Shown one piece after another: positions 53,710-64,000 of a DNA stretch of 64,000 nucleotides. Position numbers and translations under genes: made by a program. Below the pieces are notes generated by a model. It was not told the origin of the DNA. It searched no databases and was given only the letters and a program-made list of their open reading frames with translations. The stretch spans positions 407,501 through 471,500 of the forward strand of contig BROG01000153.1 of the NCBI GenBank assembly GCA_030159075.1. Reading direction: 5' to 3'. The stretch comes from Atrina japonica. Taxonomy: Eukaryota; Mollusca; Bivalvia; Pterioida; Pinnidae. How positions within the stretch are numbered: the first letter of the stretch is position 1; every line of letters starts with the position of its first letter.

Positions 53710-53893
53710 TTTTTTCCTAACTTGCTTTATATCTGACACTGACATTGATTAAACTGCGAGTTTGATTAGTCATTAAGGGGTAATTACTCCTCCATAGCAC
53801 CTGGTTCCTCCTCTACATTCTTCGGAAGTCCAGTGATAATCAGATGTGTATACTGACACCTTTCAATTAACACTTTAGTACATGTGTTTTTAA
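53710..53893 (-). repeat. Family A copy, diverged
   Basis: It has TTTTTCCTAACTTGC, ACTCCTCCATAGCACCTGG, a weakened hairpin (CCTCCTCTACATTCTTCGGAAG) and ACTTTAGTACATGTGTTTTT. Confidence 0.6.
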
Positions 53894-55664
53894 AATTGTA
53901 CATAGACGGCAACAAAACAAATCGATGCGAAAAAACAACACTATTATTTAACGGTTAAATTGTACAGGTTCTTAGGGCATGACGTTAATCCTTGTGTTAC
54001 TACAACAAAACCGAGAGAAATTCGTCGGTGAATTGCAAATTAAAGTTGAAAACTAAAATAAATTATTAAGCCTAACATTAATTAAGATTAGACATTTGAG
54101 GAAAAAGAACAATAAAATTTGAGAAACGCATTACAATTTTATATGAATATTATATCTAAGGAATCATATTGCATTTCAATTGCAGCAATGTATTTGTACT
54201 GGAGAAAAAAGATCTAATATAATAACGTTTGCTTCGATATGCATAAAATGTTTTAAAAAATGATGAAAATTTCGTCCGATACGTTTGCTTTTGATAGACA
54301 ATAGGTGCTATTGGTGTTTAGGGATAACACAATTAAGCAGTTTTACGCACGATTATTGTTGTTTGAAATCGATACAGTGTATATTGACTACCCCTGGAAA
54401 TGGAATTATGTAATTAAACGGTATCCATAGCACGTCAGTACAACATGAATCAGTTTGATTTCAGATAAATGTCACTTTGAAGTAAGCTGGTGACATTTAT
54501 TTCCGAAAACAGTTTAAACTAAGGTTGGCGGACTAGACGGCTCCAGTGGGGTTTCATCTTTAAGACAATTAATATGAACTAAGGCATTGCCTCAAACTGA
54601 GCGCAGCTTGGTCATGTTGCATCGTAACATATAATACATCGGGTTAGGAAACCCGAATGCAATTTTAATACGATCATAGTGTGGTTTATGGGAAGAAAAA
54701 GGTGTATGCTCCTAATTTTGAGAAAAACAGTTTTCAGGATAATTTTTTGACTTTGTTTTATCTTTTATACATATTTTCATGCGGAGATATTTCAAAAATT
54801 TTAGTTTTGAATTGTCATAAATTTGAATTTGTCACATACAAATAGACAGGTTACTGTGGAAAAGGGGTAAAGAAAATTAGATTAATGACTTGCAGAATTC
54901 GAAGGAACAGGATCTTGAAAGATGCCAATTTAAATAAAAAATCAAATCACAGATTATTATTTATTTTCAGATCTATTTTTAGATCTATTTCAATCTTTGT
55001 TCTTCAAAATGCACTTCAGGTTTTAGCGCGCGTATATACAGATCATTTTCTATCACCTTACCTCAAAAAGATCGCTACACTCGCTTATAAATTGTTACAA
55101 ATATATAGAAATGTTTAATATCTTAAATATCATTTTCGGATTGTTTTAATTCTATTATCTGAGCAAGAGGAATGCCTTTGTTTGACCTTGTGTTGCCATT
55201 TCATTGTGAAAAAATGACATTTAATTTCTTACAGGAAACTGAAATTGAAACTCTTACAATACAATTATGATATGGCATATAATTGTATCATTCGTTGTAC
55301 ATGTTTAATTATGTATTATATTATCTGTAAAGTTGTTATTTGTTTGGATAGCCTAAGAACAAAATAAAGACATGATGATCTGTCCAATTTCTGTTTATTA
55401 CCATCGAGTGGGTAAAAAGCGAAATAATGTTTCAAAAGATAAATAAATATGTAAAAGAGTTGTAATTCCGGATGACAAAGCAAAAGGAAATTGGACATGA
55501 CTGCGCATTTTCCAACGATTTCTATATTCCCAATATTTTTCTGTCTGTGTAATCGAATTTCTTGCAAGAGTTGTAGTGATGAATGTGTCTGCAAAACGAA
55601 AATCATCTTGCGATAAATAAACCTGCAAAACAAACGGAAAAATTCGGTCATCGCCAAATATTGA
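53894..55664. other. AT-rich stretch, nothing firm
   Basis: Two overlapping minus-strand frames at 55,316-55,673 (113 and 91 codons) follow acceptor-like TTTGTTTTGCAG sites on that strand, but show no recognised domain. They are left unannotated. Confidence 0.4.
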
Positions 55665-56434
55665 TACAGTCAAACCTCGTTATCTCGAAGTCGACGGAAC
55701 CAAGCAAAAAATTCGATATAAACGGATCTTCGAGCTAAAGGATTTGTCAATCATGATTCCTCTTATGAGCACCTCGGTAGTTACCAGAATACTTGTAGTC
55801 CTACATGTATATCTTTGTCTCTTTTTGTCAGTATATGTGCACACACCGCTACAAATACCATGTGTGTTGTCAAACAATATTTAAAGAAAATTAGAAGGAA
55901 TTAATTACATTTTAAGTATTTATTTCTTTAATACACAATTGAACTGGCAAGTATAGATCACTAACATTTTAACAGGAACATCCCATGCTCCGTTTTAGAT
56001 CACGGAAGTGACACTATCATTATATGTTTAAGAACAGAAAGTCTAAAACCGAATTAAAGAAAGTAACATTAATCATATAGATTTAAGAACGGAGCGCAAA
56101 ATAAAGGAATTATATTTTGAATATATTTATTTATTATATATACTCAAAAGGATACAGAAAGCATACTTGTTCAGCACTAGTCGTATTATCACAATGACTT
56201 AATGACGATATACAAAAATTTAACTTCGAGACAACAGGTCACTTTCACATTGAATCTAAACACTGGGACCAAGTTTTAACATCGACATTAGCGGTTTTTC
56301 GACTTTTCCGATCTCGAGTTATCAGATCTTTTATTAGTAAGATATAGCAGGAAAATTGCCGGGACCGGCACTTGATTTCGAGATAACCGGGTAAATCGAG
56401 ATTACCGATTTCGACATAACGAGTTTTGACTGTA
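55665..56434. mobile_element. 770-bp pogo/Tigger-like non-autonomous element
   Basis: The left end TACAGTCAAACCTCGTTATC continues as TCGAA. The right end, read inward, is TACAGTCAAAACTCGTTATG then TCGAA. Both ends also carry shorter subterminal words such as TCGAG and ATAAC. CAGT.AAACCTCGTTAT termini are characteristic of the pogo/Tigger branch of Tc1/mariner (established knowledge). There is no transposase frame, so this is a MITE-type derivative. Confidence 0.75.
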
Positions 56435-56623
56435 TATCATATATTTAAAACAAAGTGTTGGTCACATGTGGCTTTTAATCTTAAGTATCATAAAGATCGT
56501 ATGACCATATTGAGATCAAGTATAAAAAGTAATAAATACTCAACAATAATTGAAATACATTTACCTTTATTTTATTTAAGGATGGTAGTAGAAATGTAGT
56601 AGTAGCAGTAGCCATAGAATCAC

Positions 56624-56627
<4 letters not shown>

Positions 56628-56715
<88 letters not shown>

Positions 56716-56760
56716 ATAATAATAATAATAATAATAATAATAGAATAGTAATAGAATAAT
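56628..56760. repeat. Adjacent (CTA)n and (AAT)n microsatellites
   Basis: CTA units run to about 56,710 and AAT/TAATAA units from about 56,715. Just upstream, GTAGTAGTAGCAGTAG (about 56,596) is the inverse complement of the CTA run and could pair with it. Confidence 0.95.
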
Positions 56761-57407
56761 AATAATCACTTTGTTATCAATAAGCATACCATAGTTTATA
56801 CGAGTAAAAAATTTTTATTGATCAGAATCCAACAAAATGATTATAAGTTTTCCGAGAAATGTGAACTCTTTTATAAAATAAAGATTCAAGATGCTGTGAT
56901 TTGGAATAATGCATGAGACATGATAATAATAGCAACGCATTTCTATGCATAATACTCAAAATCATCGCAATCGCAGCAGAAGTATGATTTCGAAGATGAG
57001 CAAGTACCGAAGTCGTTATAACAGTTATTGATGTTTTGGAAGGAGAAATATAGCTGACATCTGAGTTAGTTCTACACCAGTAGGTACATTAATGAGGTTC
57101 ATCATTGTAGTAAAAATAATTTACGTCTCTTTGTCAATCAGCGAAATGTGGCTCAAACAGCGATACGAGTTGAGTCACAACTTTTACAAAACATGTGACG
57201 TCATAATGGTGATCAGTTATCAGATGTTTCAGCCAATCATAATGTAGGATATTATTTATCATTGATAACTTGTTTGAATTACAAACTGAAGAGTACTTGC
57301 AAATTGATACTTTAACGATACGTGGAAATTTTAGTTTATTATATAACGTAACATATAGAAAGTTACTTCACCTAAAAGTAACCCTTAAAAAACTGAGTGG
57401 TAAATTA

Positions 57408-57852
57408 GGAACTGTTGGGTTAGCCCGGACTACCGTTATGATCCTGCATTTATTTGCGCCTTTTCAATTTTGTTCCTCATATGTTCTTCCAGTTTTTATA
57501 TTTACCTTCGCTACGTATGTAGCGTACATGGAATATCCTTATGTTTTAGCGTAATAACGTTATTTTGTGTGAAACGAAATCCACGATACTCTTAAAAATA
57601 CCACAGTGAGGCAATTAGTTGAACTCCAAATGCCAGAAATGTAGTAGGCGGGAAATTTCTGCGGACAGACCTGAAATCAAACCGTGGACCCTCAAAACAC
57701 TGGTATGACGCTCTTACCAACTGCGCTATCGTAGCTCTCTGTATATTACCGAAACCGGAAATAGTGTTGTGGAACATTTTTTTCAAAATACAAATGATCT
57801 GGTTGACTAAATGCAGGATTATAACGATAATTCGGGCTAACTCGAAAGTTCC
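57408..57852. mobile_element. 445-bp inverted-repeat element upstream of the LHFPL exon
   Basis: The left arm carries GGGTTAGCCCGGACTACCG and TTATGATCCTGCATTT. The right arm, read inward, carries CGAGTTAGCCCGAATTATCG and TTATAATCCTGCATTT. The match is about 80% over some 44 bases, starting at GGAACT. It contains a tRNA-like sequence. It ends 160 bases before the LHFPL exon acceptor. Confidence 0.7.
57670..57738 (-). repeat. tRNA-like sequence inside the 57,408 element
   Basis: On the minus strand TAGCGCAGTTGGTAAGAGCG matches an A-box and GGTTTGATTTC a weakened B-box. The frame IAQLVRAS read through it is a familiar by-product of tRNA-derived sequence. No intact cloverleaf or 3' terminus supports a functional tRNA. 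Confidence 0.5.
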
Positions 57853-58011
57853 CTTTTGACGATTGATATGTGTAGTTTACAAACATTTTTTCGTTGAATT
57901 AGGGTTATCACAATCAGTGGCGAGGAATTGCGTTTAATCCTAAATTTGAGGAATAATTATAAAAAAATAAAAATTATAAATTTTGATAACATTTGTTTCT
58001 TTATATTTCAG

Positions 58012-58050
58012 GTTTGACGGACATCAGTACATGATGGTAGAGCCCAGGAC
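58012..58050 (+). other. 5'UTR part of the LHFPL exon, with a short upstream ORF
   Basis: A good acceptor (TTTGTTTCTTTATATTTCAG) ends at 58,011. The 39 bases after it contain an in-frame TGA (58,015), which fixes the main start downstream. They also contain two tandem ATGs at 58,031 and 58,034 in another frame, opening MMVEPRT with stop TGA at 58,052-58,054. That stop overlaps the main start as ATGA. At least one non-coding upstream exon is implied; it was not located. Confidence 0.7.
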
Positions 58051-58423
58051 ATGATATCGCCCGTTTTACTAATATGGACTCTTCTTTCTGTCTTTGTATC
58101 GGCACTAAGTACATATACTTTCGTTCAACCAGCATGGTTTGTGACTATCGATCAATCAAACACTTTTGGCATGATAAGCCTCTGTGTGACAAAGACACAA
58201 CTTCCGGTAGAACATACCACGTTGCAAAAATGTGAGTTTTATGGAGGATATTTCAATTTAGGTAATTTACCATCTGGTGCCTGGCAAGCATCCTGTGTTA
58301 TGTATGGTGCTGGGTGCATATTGCTTTGTTGTGGTGCATTCCTTGCCGTCTGCACTTCCTGTATCCCGAATGAAGTTGTCAAGTCAGTGACGGTTATGGC
58401 TGGATACGTGCAGTTTGTAGCAG
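58051..58423 (+). CDS. LHFPL tetraspan protein, first coding exon (partial gene)
   Basis: LHFPL proteins are four-pass membrane proteins of the claudin-like tetraspan group. Characterised vertebrate members act as auxiliary subunits, for example LHFPL5 in hair-cell mechanotransduction and LHFPL4 with GABA-A receptors. This exon encodes 124 residues plus one base: membrane segment 1 (about 4-27, IWTLLSVFVSALSTYTF), QPAWF at 26-30, an extracellular loop with FG at 39-40 and C45 and C61, the family motif LPSGAWQA (73-80), segment 2 (about 82-103) and the start of segment 3 (110-124). It ends at a donor GTTAGT in phase 1; reading on gives a stop, so it must be spliced. The C-terminal half (rest of segment 3, second loop, segment 4) was not found in the 5.6 kb to the right edge. 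Which paralogue this is cannot be decided from half a protein. Confidence 0.85.
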
Positions 58424-58505
58424 GTTAGTAGTTAAAGTTTATTTGTCCCAATTCCCTGGAAAAATATAATTTAAAACAAATTCTTCATGGAGAAAAATTG
58501 AGAGC

Positions 58506-58624
58506 CCAATTAGAATTCGCAATAATTATTGTTCTTCATATTGAGACCGTTATCATATCCAATTTGTCGTATTTTATTGAACATGGAGTTTGGAATACCC
58601 ATTGGTACATCTTCATTTTTACTT
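58506..58624 (+). repeat. Family D fragment
   Basis: It reads ATTCGCAATAATTATTGTTC, TTCATATTGAGACCG, ATATCCAATTTGTCGTATT, GGAGTTTGGAATACCC and ATTGGTACATCTTCATTTTT. The head is missing. Confidence 0.65.
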
Positions 58625-60313
58625 TATAATTCCCAATCGTATGGGGATACTAATGCGAGGTAGGTACGAATGAAAATACGATTTTTGTTTGTAATAAGGA
58701 TTGCACATAAAGGCCCAGCCATTACTATGTTATCAGATTATTCTCTTCTTTGGGTTTGAACTAATGAACAAAGATTGCTTAAATATCATATATCGTTTTA
58801 CCTAGATCTACCATTAGTATTACTGGAATTTTATTACCTTGGACCAATTATGATTTAATGTTTATGAAACAATTATTGAAAATGAATCAATATGGGAGGC
58901 GTATGGTAAATACATTCGATATGAAAATAATATAATGAAGCAATACATACGAATTGTACTCTATCTTTTCGCGGTAATGTAGTTCCTACCGGAAGTTACT
59001 TTATATGGTAATTGCAATGTACTGTGGATCAAATGGAGATTTTGTTATGATTCCCTTTAAGATTAATACAAGGCATTGGGGAGAGGAAATCAGATTTAAA
59101 TATTCTACTTTGCAAAGGAAATGGAAAATCAATGGTAGAAATAAAATGACATTTAAATTTGAATTGAAGCTAGATTCATTGCCAATTTAAAGGTAGCCGT
59201 GGAACATTTTATGTTCATCGAGGAAACATCGCTTAGCATTATTTCTTGATAATCCTTTTCCTTAAAAATCAATTACATAATTGTGTAAATTAAGTGCAAA
59301 TGAATAGATATTTGCAGATTTTGCTGCTACAAAAATAGCAATTAATAAAGTACAGCCAGGTCAATGCTAGAATAAACTTTTTGATTATTAAAACAGAGAA
59401 TGAATTCAAAACTGAAAAAAATATATTTTAAAATACATTTATACGTTCAGTTTGATTTTTTTTGTTGTGTCATTTTCACTTACTTATTAACTGCATTTTG
59501 TCCAAAAAAAAAAAACAGTTCGCCGCCATTATAACGGGATGAACATTGACGAAAAAGAGACCGCAATTATGTTTCAGTGTTGATAAAATTATCAATATCG
59601 CGTAGAATCGGTAATATTGTCAAGAATTAGGAAGTTATTCTGCAACTGGAAACTAAGTATTTATGCACTGACCCGGATTCGGAAAATGGTTCCGACAATT
59701 GTCGAAAGTAAATTTAAAACAACGACCGAGATTTGTTTTCGTAATTTTATTTCTTTTTTCAGCAATCATTTAAAAGGGAGAACGGTAGTTGTTTCTTTTA
59801 TTTTATCTCAGTTAAGTACAAACGTATTCCGATGGAATACAAAAAACATGAATTGGAACACGTTGGTGAAACTTACTTTTCTAGCAAACTCCTTGCAAGT
59901 TCAGCATGCGTTTGCAAATTGAATACGGACGTTCATAATTTCAAGCATATATATCCTGGTTTTGTTTCCCGGAAAGTTTTCCGATTGAGTTGAAACTAGA
60001 GGTCATACGAATAGAGACGGGATCAAATGAAATTGTTTTCATCATGTACAAGAATTCAATCATTTCACACGTTTATCCCGAAAATGTTTAAATATTTTCG
60101 GAAATTTCCAATTTCACCTCATTCAAAACCAAAGCAATAATGTTGATACACTGACAGACAACGTTCCTTATGTTTAAGTCCTATTTGTTCCACCCTCTAA
60201 GAAAGGTTTACTTGTAATGGAGTCAGCACCAGGTAAAAGTGTAAAAATTTCAACCTGTGCTATGGACTGATGTTAATTGCATTGAACATTATACCTTTGT
60301 TGACTGGCCGTGA

Positions 60314-60407
60314 GGTCAACATGTCTTATGTCGAACCAGAGGACCAAACTGTTGTCTGAGGCCGAATGCAACAATTTGGTCCGAGGGTTCGACATAACAT
60401 GTCGACC
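60314..60407. repeat. Long imperfect hairpin, about 40-bp arms
   Basis: The left arm has GGTCAACATGTCTTATGTCG, AACC and GGACCAAACTGTTG. The right arm, read as its complement, has GGTCGACATGTTATGTCG, AACC and GGACCAAATTGTTG. The loop is about 14 bases (TCTGAGGCCGAATG). It may be part of a foldback element extending toward the frame at 60,505. Confidence 0.7.
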
Positions 60408-60504
60408 GCAAACTCTCTCTACAAATATTTTGTTATACCTTTAGTTTGTGTTTTGCTTTGTATTCTCTTCTATCATTCATTTTTATAAAAACTAATCATT
60501 CATA

Positions 60505-60912
60505 GTGATATCACTATTGCCTAATGGCGGAAATCGCCGAGTAATGGCCGGGAAGTACCGAATAGTAATGGGCTGTGACGTAAACAGGCAACATTTCACG
60601 CAAAGCCAGTCAACATTTCGATGTACCTGTCAACGTTTTTGTGAGCAACCATCTGAAATATTTGACTTTTTTCATTATAAGAGAGTAGAGAGAATAAAAA
60701 GTAAAGGTATAACAACATGTATTGTTCCATGCCTGACTGGATACGGGACTACGATTTCAAGTATTACCAAAGCACACGTGGATATTTTTATGCAAAGTGT
60801 TTCACGAAGGAACAGTAATTACAATTTTGAAAGCATTGGTGTGACCTGTTACGCAAATCGCATTTGGGAACTCAGCGGGACCTCAGTTCAATTGACTGTA
60901 CACTCAACATAA
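60505..60912 (+). other. 135-codon open frame, unrecognised
   Basis: This is the longest unexplained open frame in the window. It starts ATGATATCACTATTGCC and ends in TAA. The protein is Cys- and Arg-rich in its middle (FRCTCQRFCEQPSEIFDFF) and has no domain I recognise, no signal peptide and no membrane segment. It begins 100 bases after the hairpin at 60,314 and its early bases contain the repeated words GGCGGAAATCGCCGAG and AATGGCCGG. I suspect repeat-derived sequence. A genuine single-exon gene or exon cannot be excluded. Confidence 0.25.
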
Positions 60913-61449
60913 CAATATCAGAACGGAATGACAAAGATTTACTGTAAATAACATAGATAACACAGACAACATTCTAGATACAATTACAGTAATGTTATGT
61001 AATTCCCCTAATACATCATTTTTAGTTTCTTGAATGCCTCTATACATGTATTTTGCATACAGCATAGAACTGGAACACGAACGGCAGGGAATTGGCAATG
61101 CAAAGAAAAGATATGACAACAAAATTACCTTAACAATGCATCAACTTGCGTTAACCTTATTGCATTAACACGATCAAAAATCAATAAAAAGTATTCGTGT
61201 AATAATATATTATATCGCTATGTACTACTGGCAAATTTCAGTGGCATTGTATTATAGTTGGTACATACTCTAAGAATATGGAAAATTACTTATTGATTGA
61301 ACATATTCCCTCGAAAAATATCAAAATACAAATGATAAAATGAATAATGTTATATAGATACTAGGGTCTGTAGCTTGTTTAATCTTCTGGGTTTATCATT
61401 ACATTCGATAGCTGTTGTTGATTCGTCTGTACTAATTATGACGAGGATT

Positions 61450-61600
61450 GAATCTTCCTTACTTATGTCATTTGAAATTGATTGTGGACTCAACACGATA
61501 TGCTTACTCCTCCATTACTCCTGATCTCACAATGAATCAAAAGTCCTTGTCACAATCGGTAAAAACGACTTAACAATAACTGTATCAAAGGAGTAGCAAC
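61450..61600 (-). repeat. Family A copy, rearranged
   Basis: It begins in minus orientation (CCTTACTTATGTCATTTGAA, TTGTGGACTCAACACG, GCTTACTCCTCCATTAC) but ends with plus-orientation words (CTTGTCACAATCGGTAAAAACGAC, TTAACAATAAC). Two ends of the element therefore face each other with the middle lost. Confidence 0.55.
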
Positions 61601-61676
61601 ATGTTCTGTTATTATAGTAACGTACAACTTCAAACGCGATTTATCATATTTTTTGTGTGTTTGGAGTCATAAATAC

Positions 61677-61874
61677 TTCAGTTATATGGTGGAGACCAGC
61701 TTTTTTGGCGGGACTTGAAACCGTTTATAATGTACTCGGGAAGAGATCACCGGTCTTCAGCAAATAAAATGGAAAATTTTATCGCGATATAAGCTTAGGT
61801 TCCAGCGTGACTCAAACCCGTGCTGACGAAAGGTGACAGTTTAAAGCGGGATGTTATAACCATTCTGTCGCGAA
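61677..61874 (-). mobile_element. Family C tRNA-derived SINE copy
   Basis: On the minus strand the head reads GACAGAATGGTTATAAC (A-box type) and CACGGGTTTGAGTCACGC (B-box GGTTTGAGTCA, near GGTTCGANNCC). The body follows with CGGTGATCTCTTCCCGAGTAC and CTGGTCTCCACCATATAACTG. This is the second copy in the window retaining both pol III boxes. Confidence 0.65.
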
Positions 61875-62875
61875 GGCCCTTCATATTCCTTGTGACAACA
61901 GTTTATTACTAAGTTGTTTATTTTATTTATTTATAAATGATATGATCTTACCTTGAGCATGTTTCATGTTTCATCAACCACAGATATATACGGCATTCGT
62001 ATGAATACGACCCTTAAAGAGATGGTTCATCCTTTTGACAAGTTCTGTTTAAAATAATAATCATGATATCCAGAATATATTGCGAAAGTTTTATGTGTCT
62101 CTGACAAGAAATGGCTGTTATACAACCGTTTTATAATTAGCCCTCTGGTGGCTACACAGATCTTTTCATATACACCACGTACATGTGTATACAGATCCCG
62201 GATCACCTTTTACTTCTCAAATTATATTAAAATGTCGGGTTTCGAATTTTAAAATGTCAAGTTAAATGTAATGAAATAAAAATGTTAAATTCTTGTTCTT
62301 GTTATAAATAATTATTGATTGGGTCCGTTTTGCATGAATTAAAAGTGTAGATCTGCACAGAGACATGTATAGCACGTGTCGGAATACCCTAGTATGTGTT
62401 TGTATTACAGTGAAGGGTTGTGGATTCCGAAATCCATGTCTATCATTATCAAAGCACCCGCTGTAACAGTCAGGAATGTGTCATACATACGCACGCTTGG
62501 GCGTTGTGTATAAAGTTGGTTGGTTTGCATTATAATAGCTTTGTTTGAGGTTTACCACGGGTTTTCATACGGCTACAATTAACGTATGCATGTCCCAAAT
62601 GTCGATGATAGAACAGACCGTGCAATCATAATTCGAAATTATATAGGGGCTAAGTAATTCAGAAATTTTAATTCACCGAAAAAAATTAATTTCTTCATTT
62701 GTCAGCTGGATATTATATATGTTGTTAGTTTGAGCATCGATCACTGTTTCTTGTGCATGTCTCTAACTCTCAAACGTGTGATTTTCGGCGATTTTTTTTC
62801 AAATATCATATCGCAGAAATAAATCTTCCTGTGATGGATCTGTTGACGTCTATACAAAATCCTGGAACATCTAGG

Positions 62876-63092
<217 letters not shown>

Positions 63093-64000
63093 TGACTACA
63101 TGTATATAGTACATTTTGAAATTGAATTATAATTTAATTGCTAACGATACGTTTCTGCAATGCTGATTAAACAATTGTCTCGTACTTATTTTAACATATA
63201 AGGTTTATTTACAAATGTCGGCTATTCTAAATTTAATCTCATATTTCATCCTTGACGTGTATCCACACTCAACTGAATAGCCATGTGTCATTTCAGTAAA
63301 AGGAAAAAGATTTGCCGATACAAGGGGTTTAATAGATGAAGGTACCGACATAACGACTTCTGAATGTCGCCTTTATGGGGTATTGTACACAACAGTGGAT
63401 TAGACCTATAGTTGGGGACATAGGATGCTGGTATTTCCATGTACGGTGATAAAAAGGAAATAGTCACTTATTCATTCAAACAAGTAATGATACGTACTTT
63501 TCTGTTGAATTAATTTATTTGTTGTAAGTGAAAAAAAGAATTACAAAGCGTATTTCCTGGTTTGTTGGCTATTTAAAAAATGTGTAACCTACGTCAAGAA
63601 AACAGCGCCCTCTATCACGAAGCGGGATTTCCCCACAGCAGCTTAATTTTGAACTTTTTAAGTTGATTTCTTGTAAATGCGTGGTCCGATTGAAAATACG
63701 TTTTTCGGTTTGGAATCAGGAAGATTATTTCTTTCAAATAAAACCAACTTGTGTTTAGAGAGAACCATCCCTTTATGTTTCATTTGAAAGTCACTACTTT
63801 TTTTTAAAAATGAATATGAATGTATTACATTTGAACCCATTAGCCTTTGACTAAAAGACAAATATAATGGTTTCTTCTAAAAATAATATTAAACATTCTG
63901 TTTGGGTTTCAGGCCAACATATGTGTTGAATAAAAAAACTTGAAATAGGAGTTCCAGAATTTTATCCATGGGCACAATTATTTTTGAAAAATGAAAATAA

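Noticed and set aside
55316..55673. Two overlapping minus-strand frames after TTTGTTTTGCAG acceptor-like sites
   Set aside because: Two different frames are equally open, no donor with a clear phase was found, and no family was recognised. It was not strong enough to annotate as an exon.
62416..62500. Acceptor-like TTTGTATTACAG followed by a short open frame (EGLWIPKSMS...)
   Set aside because: At about 30 codons it is too short. Its GLW word recalls claudin-like proteins, but the rest does not fit the expected C-terminal half of LHFPL.

Overview
This window looks like a stretch of an AT-rich animal genome, most likely a bivalve mollusc. No bacterial-type gene order is present. The two recognisable coding regions are metazoan membrane-protein genes with spliced exons. 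The rest is intron and intergenic DNA full of microsatellites, short non-autonomous transposons and tRNA-derived SINE-like repeats. The bivalve assignment is an inference from the lophotrochozoan style of the innexin (a CWCP motif in loop 1) and from the repeat types. Nothing in the sequence names the species.

Genes. (1) An innexin gap-junction or hemichannel subunit lies on the + strand. Its main coding exon is 19,407-20,619 and holds all four membrane segments and the YYQWV signature. The exon lacks a start codon. A candidate first exon ending at 13,480 supplies an ATG in the compatible splice phase and would give a 416-residue protein across a 5.9-kb intron. (2) The first coding exon of an LHFPL-type tetraspan protein is at 58,012-58,423 (+). 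It has a 5'UTR, a start at 58,051 and a phase-1 donor. The remaining exons were not found and probably lie beyond the right edge. (3) One weaker orphan exon candidate is at 48,520-48,658. No functional link between these genes is visible.

Repeat layout. The labels A to E are mine. Family A is about 250 bp with an ACCTCTGG hairpin and has about 19 full or partial copies on both strands. Family B is about 170 bp (GGAGCTCAACTGATG) with six copies. Family C is a tRNA-derived SINE with about five copies. Family D has five copies. Family E consists of arrays of an AAACTAGGTTTAAC motif in both orientations. There are also several inverted-repeat DNA elements: two direct copies of a roughly 1-kb TTAA-bounded element (45,829-46,820 and 47,042-48,069), a roughly 610-bp element nested inside a SINE (26,311-26,921), a 181-bp TACAG element (15,606-15,786), a 770-bp pogo/Tigger-like element (55,665-56,434) and a 445-bp element next to the LHFPL exon (57,408-57,852). 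Long (AT)n, (GT)n, (GA)n, (CTA)n and (ATC)n arrays occur throughout.

I found no CRISPR array, no rRNA, no convincing functional tRNA gene, no viral gene and no clearly undescribed molecular system. The most interesting points are the nested transposon histories, the density of family A and its association with AT microsatellites, and a short upstream ORF whose stop overlaps the LHFPL start codon. All repeat boundaries were drawn by eye and may be off by tens of bases.
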